NCBI GenBank assembly: GCA_951799445.1 | Contig: OX637287.1 | Span: 18,476,224-18,540,223 of the forward strand | Origin: Pseudisothecium myosuroides | Taxonomy: Eukaryota; Streptophyta; Bryopsida; Hypnales; Lembophyllaceae | Direction of reading: 5' to 3' | Length of the DNA: 64,000 bases | Part shown: piece by piece, positions 47,548 to 60,700 of the stretch | How positions within the stretch are numbered: position 1 is the stretch's first letter | How the letters are laid out: each line of letters opens with the position of its first letter | The notes under the pieces: model-generated | The model's input: only the letters and a program-made list of their open reading frames with translations | Told to the model about the DNA's origin: nothing | The model's database searches: none | Translations under genes and position numbers: made by a program

Positions 47548-49861
47548 ATGGAGGGTTTGAAGCCACCGGATGATGCAGAAGTGGAGCTTTGTGTCAACTG
47601 CGGCTTGCCTCCATGCAAGGTGGATCCGACCATCCCCATCACCCTGCTGTTCTCCAAAGCAACGAGGCAAGTGTTGTGTTTGGAGGTCGGGAAAGACTTT
47701 GTGGACACACTGTTGGGGTTTCTTACCCTGCCCATGGGTTGCATAATCAAATTCCTGGAGGAGGCCAGTATGATTCACAGGCCTGAATGCAAAATAGCTC
47801 CACTTTCTGGTATGCCCTGCACTCCAAGACCTAAAAACGGGAAGAACGAATCCGGTGAGCATTTTTCTATGAGCTCCATTTCCAACATTTTTAAGAGCGT
47901 CATAAGGTTGGATTCTAAGGAGATGAGCGCTGACAAGAAGTGCTTGGTTGACCCCAAGCCAGCCATTCCCTTTGGGGCTGGCAAACTCCTGGCTTTACCG
48001 GCCACGCCCTCTTCATCTGACCGGTCAACAATGAGCACGGAGTCTCCAAATTTTTACGGTTGCGGAGATGCGTGCTCTTTCTACACCACAAGTCCAGCCA
48101 CGAAGTGTCCTCAGCACAAAAAGAAAATGAGAGTTCTGTTCAAGATGGTGGAGCCTGGACAAATGGTCGATGATAACAAGCAGAGTGATGAGCAGGTATG
48201 TCTGGATATGATGCCATTCATGACCTTGCCTCTTGCACAGGAAAGAAATGTACAGGACTAAGAGGCCAATTGGGGCCTTATGTTTTTCTTAGCTGTTTTG
48301 AGTAGTTCATATGGGGACCTTTCTTCACCAAAAATTTTACCAACACATGCTCTTCACTGATTCTGGTGATATATAATTTGACCTTCTGAATTATATTTCC
48401 ACAATGTGATCAATCAAATTGGCCACTTTATTTCCCTGAAATCTTGGTCCTTTAGGGCTACACAAAAAGAGTTGTTCGGTGTGGATATTTGCATAGCATG
48501 TATGATGATGATTGTGCACATTTTGATGATTTTTCCAACTAGTAAACAGCCTGGACCAATGTCGTTATAAGTTTGCTTGTGCTGGTGACAGATTTTGCAA
48601 TGTGTTAGGTCGAGAACGCTATTTCAGAGTTGTTGCACTGCTTTGCCTTATGGGCAACTGTCCCCCACCAGCTGACGGATTTACAGAACTCCAATTGGGC
48701 AGGAACAGCCAGACGGTCACGAATCAGGTCGCACCAGTTCACGACTTTATCGTGGACGAGCATGTGCTTCGGATGCTTGCGCTGTCAAGCAACCGATCCC
48801 CTCTAGAGCTCAAAGCAGGCAGTCTACTCTTAGACCGTCTATTGCTAAAATTTCTGCAGCTCCTGCAGCATCTGACCCTGAGGTTGCTCGCCCACCGACC
48901 AGGGGTCTCAGCTTACAACTCCCCATATTGCCTACGAGCCCAGCTCCTTCTGTGGTATGTAATTCATTTTAACCTCTGAGTGCCGAACTAAAAATAGAAA
49001 CGACATACTGTAGAAGCTACTGGTCAATTATAGTCACATCCAAAACATGTTTCTATAGTTCAATAAACTAGGGCATGATTTCTTCTTTCTATTGGTACAT
49101 TTTGTTACCTTCCTTGAAGCTTCCTACGTGATTTATTTCAACTTTTATAGTATGGAAGTGACCACTTTTTGCCATTAGGACACTTGGTTATGTCCCACAT
49201 GTTCCTTTCTTCATGAGTGCTATGAACGAAGTTGCGGAATTCGATCTGGCTTTGACGCTTTGACGCGTGAAGTCGGGGTTTAGCAGAACCCAATCGAAGA
49301 AGGCTATGTGAAGGAAGGCACCAAGTATATGGTCACCAACACACTTGACGTCCATGCAAGTTCTGAGGCGATCAAGGCTCTCATTACCCTCAACATTATT
49401 CGATGTGAACGGGTTGGCGACTTGGACACCATGCCTGCGTCTGTTGTTAGATCGGAGGTACACTCAGATCCTTCTAATATGACCTGTAAGACGACATTCC
49501 GGAATATTCTGCAAACTTGTCGAACAACCATTTTCTGTAGCACGCTTGTCACGTATTCAAACTATGGTGTACTGACTAGCCCTCAAGTCAGGCATATTTG
49601 TATCACCATGTGTCATGATAGAGAGGTATTCAATGGTGCTTATGGATGTTTATGGATGTCGGTCGATGGGATTCGTTACAGGTCTTAGAGCTGTTGAAAT
49701 TGTCCTTTACGTCCACAAATGTGCTGAATGACGTGTTCGGCAAGTACTGCCCGGATGTCAAAGCCGTTGGTACCACGCTACCCAAGCCCTTCTTCAGCCA
49801 ATCAATTTGCTATGTAGTTGCCAGTTCGCTAAAAAAAATATCAAATTTGCTAATATTCTAA
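47548..49861 (+). CDS. DUF674 family protein, copy 1 (short C-terminus)
   Basis: Exons 47548-48195, 49287-49457, 49682-49861, 332 residues in frame. DUF674 is a plant family without known biochemical role. Signatures: ITLLFSKATRQVLCLEVGKD then FVDTLLGFLTLPMGCIIKFL (residues 28-70), SISNIFKSVIRLDSKEMSAD, a Cys-bearing segment ending CPQHKKKM, YVKEGTKYMVTNTLDVHASS, and VLELLKLSFTSTNVLNDVFG. Compared with copy 2 it lacks two introns inside the first exon and stops about 30 residues after the last conserved motif (SSLKKISNLLIF), where copy 2 runs on much further. The 1.1-kb intron 1 carries a MITE. The gene faces copy 2 tail to tail, 960 bp apart. It may be functional or a 3'-truncated duplicate. 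Confidence 0.8.
48260..48475. mobile_element. MITE copy in intron 1 of DUF674 copy 1 (reverse orientation)
   Basis: Core ATGCTCTTCACTGATTCTGG, GATATATAATTTGACC and TTCCACAATGTGATCAATC, right end CTTGGTCCTTTAGGGCTA. Borders are approximate and no clean TTAA remains. Confidence 0.6.
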
Positions 49862-50820
49862 AACTTGCTGCGAGGCATTAATACATTGTGATTGAATGTG
49901 CAGTTTTTGAGGAGAAGAAAGAGCCGTTTTTCCTTCAGTGTGCTGAAACGCCTTGTTGCCAATGCTCTCTTATGGGGACTCCATTGAAAGGCGGGCAGGA
50001 CTAATGACAAGGAAATATAGGACTCTAAATGTGCAACGGTGGGAATGACAGGGCTGTACACATTCGCTGAGATAGGTAATCTTGCTGAAATAGGTCACCG
50101 CAACTGAATAGCAAGCATGGGTGGAAAGCTCACAGTTTGGTTCTAGTGACTGGGGGAACGTTTGATCCCCAGCCTGCCCCTTGCATTCAAGGTTGTAACC
50201 TCTTTGATACTGTTCTCTCTAGGAAATGCCAAAAGTGGTCCACGATAGAGATTTGTATTGCAGTAGCTCCAATTTGAAGTGCCGGTTTTGAAATTTACAT
50301 TAGCACTACCTGATGTGTCCCAAACGGACCATACAAGATGAGCCAGTACAGTACAGTACAGGAGTAAAATGAGATACCCTTATCAAGACAGGAGAAACAA
50401 CATGCAAAGTTTTTGGAAGCACTGAAAATTCTGCCTGCCTGTTTGAGCATGTTGGTGATGCCCGGTATGTGAGGACGCCATATGGTTGGAAGGCGGAAAG
50501 TGAGTACCTGATTTTCATACTCGTTAAAAAGTAGAACACTGTTTTAAAGCTTGTTACCCACAGGCTCTCCCAAAGGTTCCCCGGCCGATAAAGGTGATTT
50601 CCATTCCTGTATACCGACAAGATTTAGTGCCACTTGCATCTCCAGGTCTCCAGGTCTCTTGAGCATATTCCTTGCAAATTTTCAAATCCGAACACCTCAT
50701 GAGCAGGGTCAACGATGGCCTATATAACCGATAAATAGTACCTAGAAGTCAGAAGTCACAGCCAAGAGAGTATACAAAGTTATTGCGGACGTTTTTAAAA
50801 AGGCCTGGAGAGATATTATA
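49862..50820. other. Spacer between the two DUF674 3' ends
   Basis: Convergent 3' flanks. A short repeat CAGTACAGTACAGTACAGGAG lies at about 50344. No gene is seen. Confidence 0.4.
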
Positions 50821-53699
50821 TCAGGGATGCCAAACTCTGGACGGAAGTCGGACACGGGAGTTTGTTAACATCGTCCAAGGGGGTTTGACAGCAGCAGCAG
50901 CTGATTTGGGCCTCACGGGACCAACAGCAGAAGACTCAAGCTCAGAATGCTCAGAATGCTCCGAGGTCAGGTGACAAAGCCTGGCCATCATCTTGTCCAC
51001 TTGCTTCTCCAACATGAGCATTTCTTTGCAAGGGGCAGGCATGATGTACTCTCCGTCAGCCCTTTTTCTGATGCGCTTCGTTTCACATGAGCTTGATCTG
51101 CTGCTGGAGACCATGCTGGTCTCTTGCCAGACCCGCACAAGCAAGTGAGCCAAATTGGTAGTCACTGAAACTCTAGGCAAAATGCAATTTTCACAAATTG
51201 GGAGACGAAAAACTGTGCACCAGGTTACATATCAAGACTTAAACTTATCCTCTCCACCAGTTAAGGAACTCCGTTGCCAGTCAACAGCTGCTGGGTGGGA
51301 ATTGAATACCAGTTTGGTAGCAGAAATTTAAAAACTAACTATTGTTGAACAAAACAAGTAAAAGTACCCACTAATTTTCGCAAGGCCTCACCTAGGAACG
51401 GTACTTGGGTCTTGTGTGGCAGGGGTATTATTCAGGTCTCTCAGAGCGGAGCTGATTCGTTGCTCCCTCTCTCTCACGTAATTGACGAGGCTGCTGTGGA
51501 ATGCAGCGTCCTGCACTTCTCGTAAGGCGTTGTAGAGCCCGCGTTCCCAGTCACGTGCAATCTCTATGGACTCCTTCAGGGGAACAACAGGTTCTCCAGC
51601 CTGGTTGGGTGACTCAAGTGGGAAAATCTCGAGGCCAGGACTGGATTCCACTGCGATTGTTTCTCGAAGAGGTAGGCTGAACACATCACTCAGCACGTTT
51701 CCTGATGTCAGAGACGCCCTCAGCAACTTCAATACCTGCAAAGATGAGAGTTAATCATGATACGTACTGTGAATTGTGCATTGATTATCACGGGTGAAAA
51801 AACTTACAACTATATTATTTATATTTAGAATTGTGTGAGGTAACCGACTCACAATGAAGGCCATATATAGCTTGTGACTTAAGCTATCTTGAGTATTTTC
51901 CATCATAAAATGGAAAATTTTCGTCGGTCTAGTCCTCATTTGCGAGAGGATTACAACGCACTAAAACATGTTGTAATTGATTATGGTACCAAGTTTTGTT
52001 CATAAGATATGTAAAGGCGTGAGTAGGCTTTGATTCTGCTAAAGTTGTAAATGGTCATATTCATTAGATTGTGAAAATCTACTTGTTAATAACACTTACC
52101 TCATTTCTAGTTGGACTAGTTAACTAAACTACAATTGGATCTATAGGCAGGTTCACTACCTCATCGGTACCAACACGAAGCTCAATGCTGTCAAGAGAGC
52201 TCATGTTCTCCACCTTGAGCTTTTTCAGCAAAGCCAAGGAGTTGGAGCTGGGAAAAACCTCCAGATTGTCGGTCACAAAATACTTACTGCTGCTCTTCAC
52301 ATACCCATTGGTGTCACCGTTGGGTGTACCCCCCGTTGGTGTGTCACTCCCATCATCCATCATCTTGCACTGCGTGGTCATCTTTTTGTGATGCCGTGGG
52401 CACTTGGCTCCATACCTGCTGAACCAGATTACAATTGGCGTTCAAGCATTTGGCATTGGCTAAAAACCAAAAACTATTATGCCCATGGAATCGCTGAAGG
52501 CTACTCTGCAAAGTACTCTGTATACTCTGGCTCTCTTTTCAAGTACTCAAATTTCCTCACTTTCACTGTAAATGTATCTCTTGTCAATGCAAGGCCTCCT
52601 CTCCTTTGATCAGAGGTCAACAAATCTCCTCTTAAGCAGACTTATGAAGCAGTGGGTGTAGGATTACGTCAAGCAGCTACATTAGCACACTATATAGCAC
52701 TGACTCGCATTTTTAAGTAGCAATGTACTCAACTTTCTCCTTCACTGAAAATGTTACTTTAGTCAATGCAAAGCCTCCTCCCCTTCAGGCAAGAGCCAAT
52801 AAATGAAGTGCACAGTACCTGGGAGAGACAAAGGTGCAGTGAGCACTGGCACCGCAGGTGAAGTAGCCTTGAGAGTGGCAGGGCTCCGAGTCACCCAGCT
52901 CACTCTCCGTAGCCAGATACCCCAACCCATAAACTGGCTTCAGCTCCGTGAGCATTTTCTTGCTGGCACACAATGTCTCCTCAGCTTCCAGTCTCTGGAT
53001 GCTCTTGAACACATTCGCAATGCCGCCCACTGTCTTTGGGGTCACCATTGCATCTGCAACCACTCTAACTCCAACAGTAATATTTAATCCTCAAAGCTCT
53101 AAAAAAATGTTTCCTAACTTGTTATTTGCGCACTTTCATACCATTGGAACATAGTAGTAGTAGTTGAGTCCCTAATCACCGATACTTGTAATGCCAAAGA
53201 AGGATCTCCACCTGCTCTGGAAAATTGCTCTGCTCTTAACCTCTAAAAGACCAAGGTTTCATTGTTTTTTAAATGATTGATTCGATAGATCACTTTGTGA
53301 ATATAATAGAATTCAGATGGGGCAAATCGTATGTCACCAGAATCAGTGAAAATTGGTCAAAAAACAAATAAAATTGAACAAAAGAAAGTCCTAAAAAATG
53401 ACCTGCTAAAACTGCTAAAAAACATGAGGCCCTGTTTGGGATTCCTGGTCCAACAGGGTTAATTCTGGAGGGTAGCTTTGAAGCGTACAAGACACAGGGC
53501 ACAGAAATCACTTACTCTCAGAGAGAAGCTTGATGACGCAGCCAATGGGCAGGGTCAGAAACCCCACAACAAGATCCACAAAGTCCTTTCCAGCTTCCAC
53601 AAACAGGATCTGGTGACTGCTTTTGCTGTACATGAGCGTGATCTGAATCCCCTTGTCTGTGACACCATGTGGAATTAGCTCCGTCCCCAACTGCGACAT
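50821..53699 (-). CDS. DUF674 family protein, copy 2
   Basis: Exons 53699-53516, 53053-52819, 52415-52160, 51735-51392, 51172-50821 join to 456 residues. The start is the first ATG after a TTG-led extension of the frame. Signatures in order: GIQITLMYSKSSHQILFVEA then GKDFVDLVVGFLTLPIGCVI (residues 20-58), GGIANVFKSIQRLEAEETLC, CHSQGYFTCGASAHCTFVSP, YGAKCPRHHKKM, KYFVTDNLEVFPSSNSLALL, and VLKLLRASLTSGNVLSDVFS. The Cys/His spacing (CGASAHC ... CPRHHKK) could bind a metal, which is inference. The final 170 residues include a helical REREQRISSALRDL segment and a basic/Ser-rich tail not seen in copy 1. A MITE (53.24-53.46 kb) sits in intron 1. Family function unknown. Confidence 0.85.
52480..52805. 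repeat. Two diverged tandem units in DUF674 copy 2
   Basis: Both halves of this stretch, in the intron between exons 2 and 3, share TATATAGCACTG- or TATACTCTGGCTC-like starts, TTCACTGTAAATG or TTCACTGAAAATG, GTCAATGCAA and GCCTCCTC. The same repeat appears inserted in the MITE at 32170-32275. Confidence 0.6.
53236..53462. mobile_element. TTAA-flanked MITE in intron 1 of DUF674 copy 2
   Basis: TTAA at 53236-53239 and 53459-53462. Ends CCTCTAAAAGACCAAGG and (reverse complement) CCCTGTTGGACCAGG are imperfect inverted repeats. The interior is the shared family core (GATGGGGCAAATCGTATGTC, CACCAGAATCAGTG, AAATTGAACAAAAGAAAGTCC). Confidence 0.75.
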
Positions 53700-54783
53700 A
53701 TCCTTCTGTTGAAAGAGCAAAAAGAGACCTCCTCTCGTTCAGCGCCAAAATTCCCTGTCACTCGGCGCCCGAGCACAGTGGCTCATTTTGGAGCCACAGA
53801 CCAAGCTGCCCTTCTCTGAAAATGTTGCCTGAGCATGTCCAGGCACATAAGCCTGAAGTTATTAAACTCGTCCAAAGCATCTCCATTGACTGGATCATTT
53901 GAAATTATGATATAACTCTGAAAACCCATGCAACCCCAACAGAACTCTCGACAGTATTGAACTCAGCTGACTCTCCCTTCCAAGTTGGCTCCCACCATAA
54001 CTTCGCAAACCTAAAATCAGGTGAGCAACCAATTTAAAACGCCAGTTTTCCAGCATTGAAAATAAACTAATAGTAACCCAAACAAGCTCTTCATCTCCAG
54101 AAAGAAAACACAAAATGGAACTGAGATTCGAAGAGCGGTGTGGCGCTTGACCTTGTTGGGAAGCAACACCAGGAATAGCGAAGTAGACGTAGAGGCGCAT
54201 GAGAGGTGAAATAAAGCAGTCCAACTGTCACCTTCTCTGCATTTCAGCTCCTGAACCAGATCACCAAATGGATGAGTTCTACGTTATATATTACCTTCAG
54301 CTCCTGAACCAGATCACCAAATTAATGACTTCTACGTTAAATATTACCTTCTACATTAAGAATGGTTCCTGGCCTGGACTTTCGTCTATCGGGTTGTCTT
54401 CCTCTTGGTATCCGTATCCCATTCAGACAATTCCATGCATCACGAACAGTGCTCGTAAAATAATCAAGAGAATTACTAAAGTATCTGACGTCAGGTATTT
54501 ATTACGGAGTACAATGCAAGGATCCTAATCACGCATCCACGAGCCTGCACGAGCTTCTACAACATTTGACAGTCTAATGCGTCGACATTAATTGATCAAA
54601 AGTTCTCCCTCAAACTCCAAACTCCACGGTCTACACTGTGCTAAGCTAGAGGAAAAGGCGAAAGTGACTAGGCAGGAAAATGAATCGACGATCACAATTC
54701 GTGATCAGAAGGTAAAAGACATTTTCAAAAAAATGCTTCAACACATACACATCCTGCTACAGCGCTGAATCGAGCGCCATAAC
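53700..54783. other. Intergenic DNA between DUF674 copy 2 and the WD40 gene
   Basis: Holds the upstream region of the DUF674 gene and the 3' flank of the WD40 gene, both on the minus strand. A tandem direct repeat AGCTCCTGAACCAGATCACCAAAT is seen twice (about 54246 and 54300). No gene is recognised. Confidence 0.45.
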
Positions 54784-57700
54784 TCAAAGCCGGACAGGAT
54801 GGCCATAATTCTGGAACGTCCTTATTTCACCATCCAAGCCTGCAGTAACTATCACTAAGCCCCAGAGGGGGGAATTAACAGAAGGGATGTCTAATTTGAC
54901 TGGGCTGCTGCTTGCTTCCTCCACAACAACGCCTTGCCTGCCATCATCGCTTCCCAGCGAAGCTGAGCGCGTCAAGCCTGCCAAAGGACTGCCAAATGCA
55001 GGAAGCTGTTCTTCCGGCCATGTGGAAGATCCTTTCGGCCCATTGTCAGTGAAGAAGCTTGTGCATGACTGCAATCGAGGGGAGGAATCCCCGCCATCAC
55101 CCGAATTCATCACATCCAAGCTAACATTCTCAAGGAGTGCTTCCTCCTCATCTTCTACAACTTGATCTCTTCTCCCACTACTTAAAAAGTCATAGGAAGG
55201 CTCGAATTTGTCGTCGTCGTCGTCGTCGGATTGAAAACCACCCGCGTCATCAGGCTCACTTACTGCACGGGCACTGTCCATTCTGTCTGACCCAGTGGCA
55301 GCTCCACTATCTGCTTGTAAGACACTGGAATCGGTTGTAGGCTCCGGCCACGGCACAGCCACTGAAACGAAACGGCAGTGAAACTCCTCACAAGCCAGTT
55401 GCTTGTCTCTACGGTACAGTGATTTGGTGGAGGATGGGTCCTTGTTGTCCGAACTCCAAATAAGAACGCGTGAATCCTCGCTTGCGCTGACGATGTAGTC
55501 TCCATTCCGAGTGTATGACGCTGAAATCTGGCTGTTTATGTTCTTCAGACCTGCATTGAGAACAAGGAAACCAGAACGATTGATCCAGCCAGCGTGATAG
55601 GAACCAAGCGACTAATCGCAAGTGTCTCTGACCCAAATAAAATCGTACAATTTCCATATGCCACTTTCCATATAATCCTCAGCACAATCAAAGTATGTTC
55701 CTCATTCATTGAAAATTTCAAAACAACTATTTGAGAATCTTATCACGGCAGTATACCTAAAAGCACATGTCACAATTCTACTGAGCACAAGAAATGCATT
55801 CTCGGGATTGATAGGCCCCAACATGCCACTATTGCTCTTAACATATGCCTCATTCCATTGAGCACCAGAGTTTTCTACATCCTTAGTCTCTCGCCTTGGG
55901 AAGGAACAAAATGGTTGTAGGTAATTAGATTCTATCAGGCTAGCTACTGGCATCGACTAGGCATAGATGTACAAGCAAGAAGAAATGCTAAAGTCGGTTT
56001 AGTGCCAGAACCGGAATCAGCATAAAGCAGTATAACGAACCTTTGTACTTGGCACAGAGTTTCAGGTGATCGTAGACCCGAATTCGAGAATCGTTTGAAG
56101 TTACGAGGACCTTCTCCGGGTCCCCAGGCATACACTGCAGAATAATGAGATGTTAGATAGAGTTGGGGACAAAAAGATCCATTCCTCATTGAGATGCTTC
56201 CAACATCATCAATATTTCACCAAATTTCACTACATATTTTGAAAGCTATGAAAAAGAGACAGAAGATATTAAATTCTGAGGCCTATCAAAACAAAGAGAA
56301 GCAATAGTAAAAAAAATTTGAAATAATAAATTAAAATCAGACTTAGAAGGCTCCAAAAGTTGTTATAAATCCACCACCAATCTACCACCACTTTAAAACT
56401 AATCCATTCTCAAGATGCTCGCTTGATTTGATGCACTTTCAAATTCTAAAGAGCGGTCTAGAGCCAAAACATTGTTGTTGGATGTTGATGAGCATGGCAT
56501 ATTCCTTGGGAATTCTAAGTGCAAAATTGTGCTTGGCAAGGGTTAATAGGATGGTAGAGCAATTGCTTACACTTCAAATCTTTTTTCCCTCTTTCTTAGC
56601 TTTCAGAATATGAACTTAGTTTTAAATTTGGTGAAGAATTGACTACATGGGAAAGTTCCAAGTGAGGAATGGACTTTTTTTCCCACATCTCAATAAATGT
56701 CTTCCGCCTGATCTACATTCGCTGATCTACAGCGATGATGCTCAGCACCTGAAATTGAAGCAAAGCTATCTGCCTATTAATTGCACAACCATATGTATCC
56801 AAGTGAAAAACTCATAAAATATCATTCAATCCATCTTACATGAAGTCCAGTTATCTTTTTCCCTCTTCCTTTCTTGTTCTCAGTGCGAACGTCTATAGAA
56901 GCATCAAGCTGAAGTTTATTTCCTGCAGCAGAAACTTCCATATGAGTCCTCATAACACCTTTGTTGTAATACAATGATGCCGATAGTCTCTACGATCAAG
57001 CTAACACCTCTGCAATAAACTCTAGACTTTAAGAGCGCCCCAAATTGATTAGCATTTAAAAATATCAGAACATTCCCACCAAATCACAATTTCCGTATTC
57101 GGATTTCGTCAAACCCACTAGAAAGGTGGAAAACAAACCTATGGTGTTGTAGAAGCGACAAGTTCCTTTATATGAACCAACTATAGCTTTCTGCAACCCA
57201 CACAGAAAATGATTTGTTAGATCTTCCACCAGCAACATACAGCGCACAGAATTTCCTAAATGAAGTGATAAAGGCAACAAGAAATATAGGATTACCTCTC
57301 CGTCTGGAGTGTAGGACACTGCTGTGACCATCTCTCGCAGATCGATCCAGTCAGCCACTTGGTGTTCAGCGATATTCCAAATCCGAAGCTTATCATCCAA
57401 CGCGCCACTTAAGAAGTAACTATCATCAACTGGGTTGAACTGCACACAAGTGACTGCAAACCCAAAGGATGAGATTACACCCCTAAAGGTTAGAGAATGC
57501 AATCTTCTCTTCAAAAAACTCAATTACATGTATATCATCAAACACTACTCCGCTGACGTTAAATGATTGCATATCGGAGTTGCCATTAAACACTCAAGTA
57601 ACTGAGACATCTTATTTCTGACTAAACCATTTGAGAACTCTAGGAATTGGTCGACTAAATAAGCGAACTAAAGTGCAAAGACATCCCAAAAGGCAAATTA

Positions 57701-60700
57701 CCTAAAGCCAATTCATGGACATTTCTAAACCACATTAATCTAGTGCAGAAAATTAAGTGTATCAACATGGTAGCGACACTGTATTGTGACTCACCATAAT
57801 CATTGTGGGAGAAGACCCGCAGGCACTCCTCCTCCGAGATATGCCACAAGCGAACAGTTTTGTCCATTGATGAAGACAAAAGGAGCTTGTCCGAAATGCT
57901 CGTCTGTCCCCAGAACAAAAATTAATTGTCAACGCGGAAATTGCAATGAGACACTGCACGTTTCAAGTATAAAGTATACATAGACAGCTTCCCAGAAAAT
58001 ACCTTAGTCTGCGACCACGATAAATCCAGTACATCTCCTGTGTGGCCATAAAACGAGCGCACAGGCTTTTCAGAGAGCCAGAAGAGTTTCGGTAAAGGTC
58101 CCTTGCTTCCAAGATGGCTAGACTTCCTACTTTGGGACAGTCCTTTTCCACCCCTTGTGCTGCCTTCCTTCGCACCCCTGGTGCTGCCGTCTTTGTCTGC
58201 TTCGGTGCTCCCATCCCTACTGCCCTTGGTGCTTCCTTCCTTATCCCCCTTAGGAATCCCATGTTGACTAGACCTAACGTTGCCATCTTTAGCAAATCCG
58301 TCAACCCCCTGGGGGTATAGCCCATTTGCTGAATTCCCATTCTCAAACTGCCCACCAGAGAAATCTGCAGAAAATTTCCAAACTCTTTAAAACATCTGAA
58401 CGGCAAGTCTGCACATACATCAAATACAGCAAGTGCACAGAATATCATTGGAAGACTTAATTTGAATAAGTAGCATACCAAATTCCGAAAATGATGGATG
58501 ATCAAGGACTTCCCAGACACGAACCACACGGTCCTGACCGGCACTGGCGAGATATCGTCCGTCAGGACTAAATTTCATGGTCCAAATTGCCCCTTGATGA
58601 GCTTGAATCTCCTGCCCTATGTGCAAGTCAGAGAGTTCCTTGATAGGTTTCCGACGAAGTTTAACTTTCACCTTTTTGGACTGCCTCCAAAAAGAGCCAG
58701 TAGTAGTATCATCAGTTGGATTTCCGCCCTTCGTAGAGCCCTCCCTGTCAGGACCTGCAAATGAGCCTTCTCTTGAGTTAACTCCTTTTGTAGACCCATC
58801 CCTAGAAAGTCTTCCTCCCCTTGAAGAGCCATCTGTATCCTCACCGCTTTGCGAGTGTTTTTCACTTCTAACACTGCCTCCACTAACAGGCTTCTCCTTC
58901 TGCTTTTTCACAACAAAGTACTTCAGCCAACCGTTTTTCTTTTTCGTTGCGGTTTTCCCTAGCCCGGATTTCTCATTGCTGAACCCACTTTCTGCAGCTC
59001 GTTGCCGTCTCTTCATCTCCTGCGTGATCGGAGAAAGCCCCACCACCTTCTCAAATTCTGCCAGTGTCAGCTCCCTACCTGTATCAACCTCCCTCAGCAT
59101 GTTTATTGACCCATCCGTGTTAAATCTGTCCATCAAGAACTCCTTCCCACTGTCCAAGTCTCGAATTTTTAACTCTGTTTCGTCCATGCCAAAGTCCTCA
59201 GCTGCACTGTACCCATCTTGGCTTCTAGTCTCGTACCCATTATCAGTATCAAATGATTGTGACAGTTTTTCCTGCGAACTGGATGCTTGGTGCAGGTTTC
59301 CAGCTTCTGGAGTCCAAAGAGGTGAAAGACTGCCCTCAGGACTTGCCAAGACTTTGTTCGTCCCCTCTTGATAAGGACTAACGTCAGGACTGGTTCCGGC
59401 GCTCCTGTATCTACCATGGATCAAGGGCCCTAACCTAGAAAGCACAGGACCTGCTTTGCTCTTCCCGTCCCTTAGAACTGCACCACTGATCTCTTCCAGC
59501 CTATTATTGCCAGTTTGGTCCAACTGAACAAGCTCAGTAACATTCTTCCAACCATTTTCGACCGTGTTGCTGTCGACTCTCTTTCCCAACTTTGTTATCA
59601 AATTTCTTCGTGAGCCCTCTAGATGCTTGCAAGGACGTGTCAAATCACCCTTTGATTTGCGATGTTCTCCACAAGTTCGGCAAGGTAGTATCTCCTGCAC
59701 ATGCAAGAGCAGGGCAACGTAAATAAGTACAATGATTTATGACTATTCAAACATTCGGCAGATTCGAACTGTCGAGTGGGACGTCCAGCACCCTTAACCG
59801 CGAAAGTCTTCTGTAAAAAAAACCTACTTAAAACTCTTCGTCTTCAAGTCTGAATGCACCCGATCCCTTAATTGACCCAACTAGAAGCCAAGCCCGCCAA
59901 TGAATGAAAGTCTCATTGGCGACTATATTGGTAGTCGCTAGTGAAGTAGGTGCAACTCCTACTGCATCCGAAATCTTGCGTCCAATGCATGCATAGGCAG
60001 GAGGGATCAAACAGAGGAACCGAAATTTTGGTGGAATACGCACGAGCACAACCTGTTGCCAGTAACGCACCCATTTGTGGAGTACAACATAAATAATGAG
60101 GCAATAAAGAATCAAATCAAAGCTCTTGGAAAGCAAAAAACAAAGAGTGTACTTCAGCTGACTCGTTAACCCCTAAATGCCCATACGGCCCAAAGTGGCC
60201 GCTCTCATATCGAGAGATTTGAAATACATCATATCGGAGGCTTCAAGAAAGGTTACAAAATGTACCAATAGATAGAAGAAAATCATACCCTCCATTTTCG
60301 AACAACAGAAATGTGTTGTGGAAGTTACTATAATAGCTTCAAAGTGTACTTCTTAATTTTAGTTTGGTGAAGGATCGTCGTGAAAGCAAATGCCTGAAGG
60401 GAACAGCTTCCACTCAGACCCTACCTTTTAACTCTTATTCAATTTACCATAATCAACAATAATCGACTATCAGCTTCCAAAATGGACCTTCCAATTTTTT
60501 TATTTCGTTCTTAGGGGATACATGCACACCCTTCCAGTTGCAGATGGTCAAAAGAGGGAGACCAGAGCAGGATCATCCTGAAAGCAAAGCAATTGAAGAG
60601 ATGGAAATGAAAAGTTTGCAGCTTGAAGGGAAGAGCTTCCACTCACATTGTCCACACCGTCCGAGGCTTCCCCAGTCTTGGTAGCCACCAAGTTTTTGCT

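Noticed and set aside
48602..48979. 125-codon frame inside DUF674 copy 1 intron
   Set aside because: No similarity to the matching part of copy 2 and it would break the in-frame join 48195 to 49287.
58619..59371. 250-codon plus-strand frame opposite WD40 exon 2
   Set aside because: Serine-rich shadow of the minus-strand coding exon, which joins in frame to eight others.
59755..59810. tRNA gene
   Set aside because: A T-arm-like GTTCGAATC is present but no closed cloverleaf or acceptor stem can be drawn.
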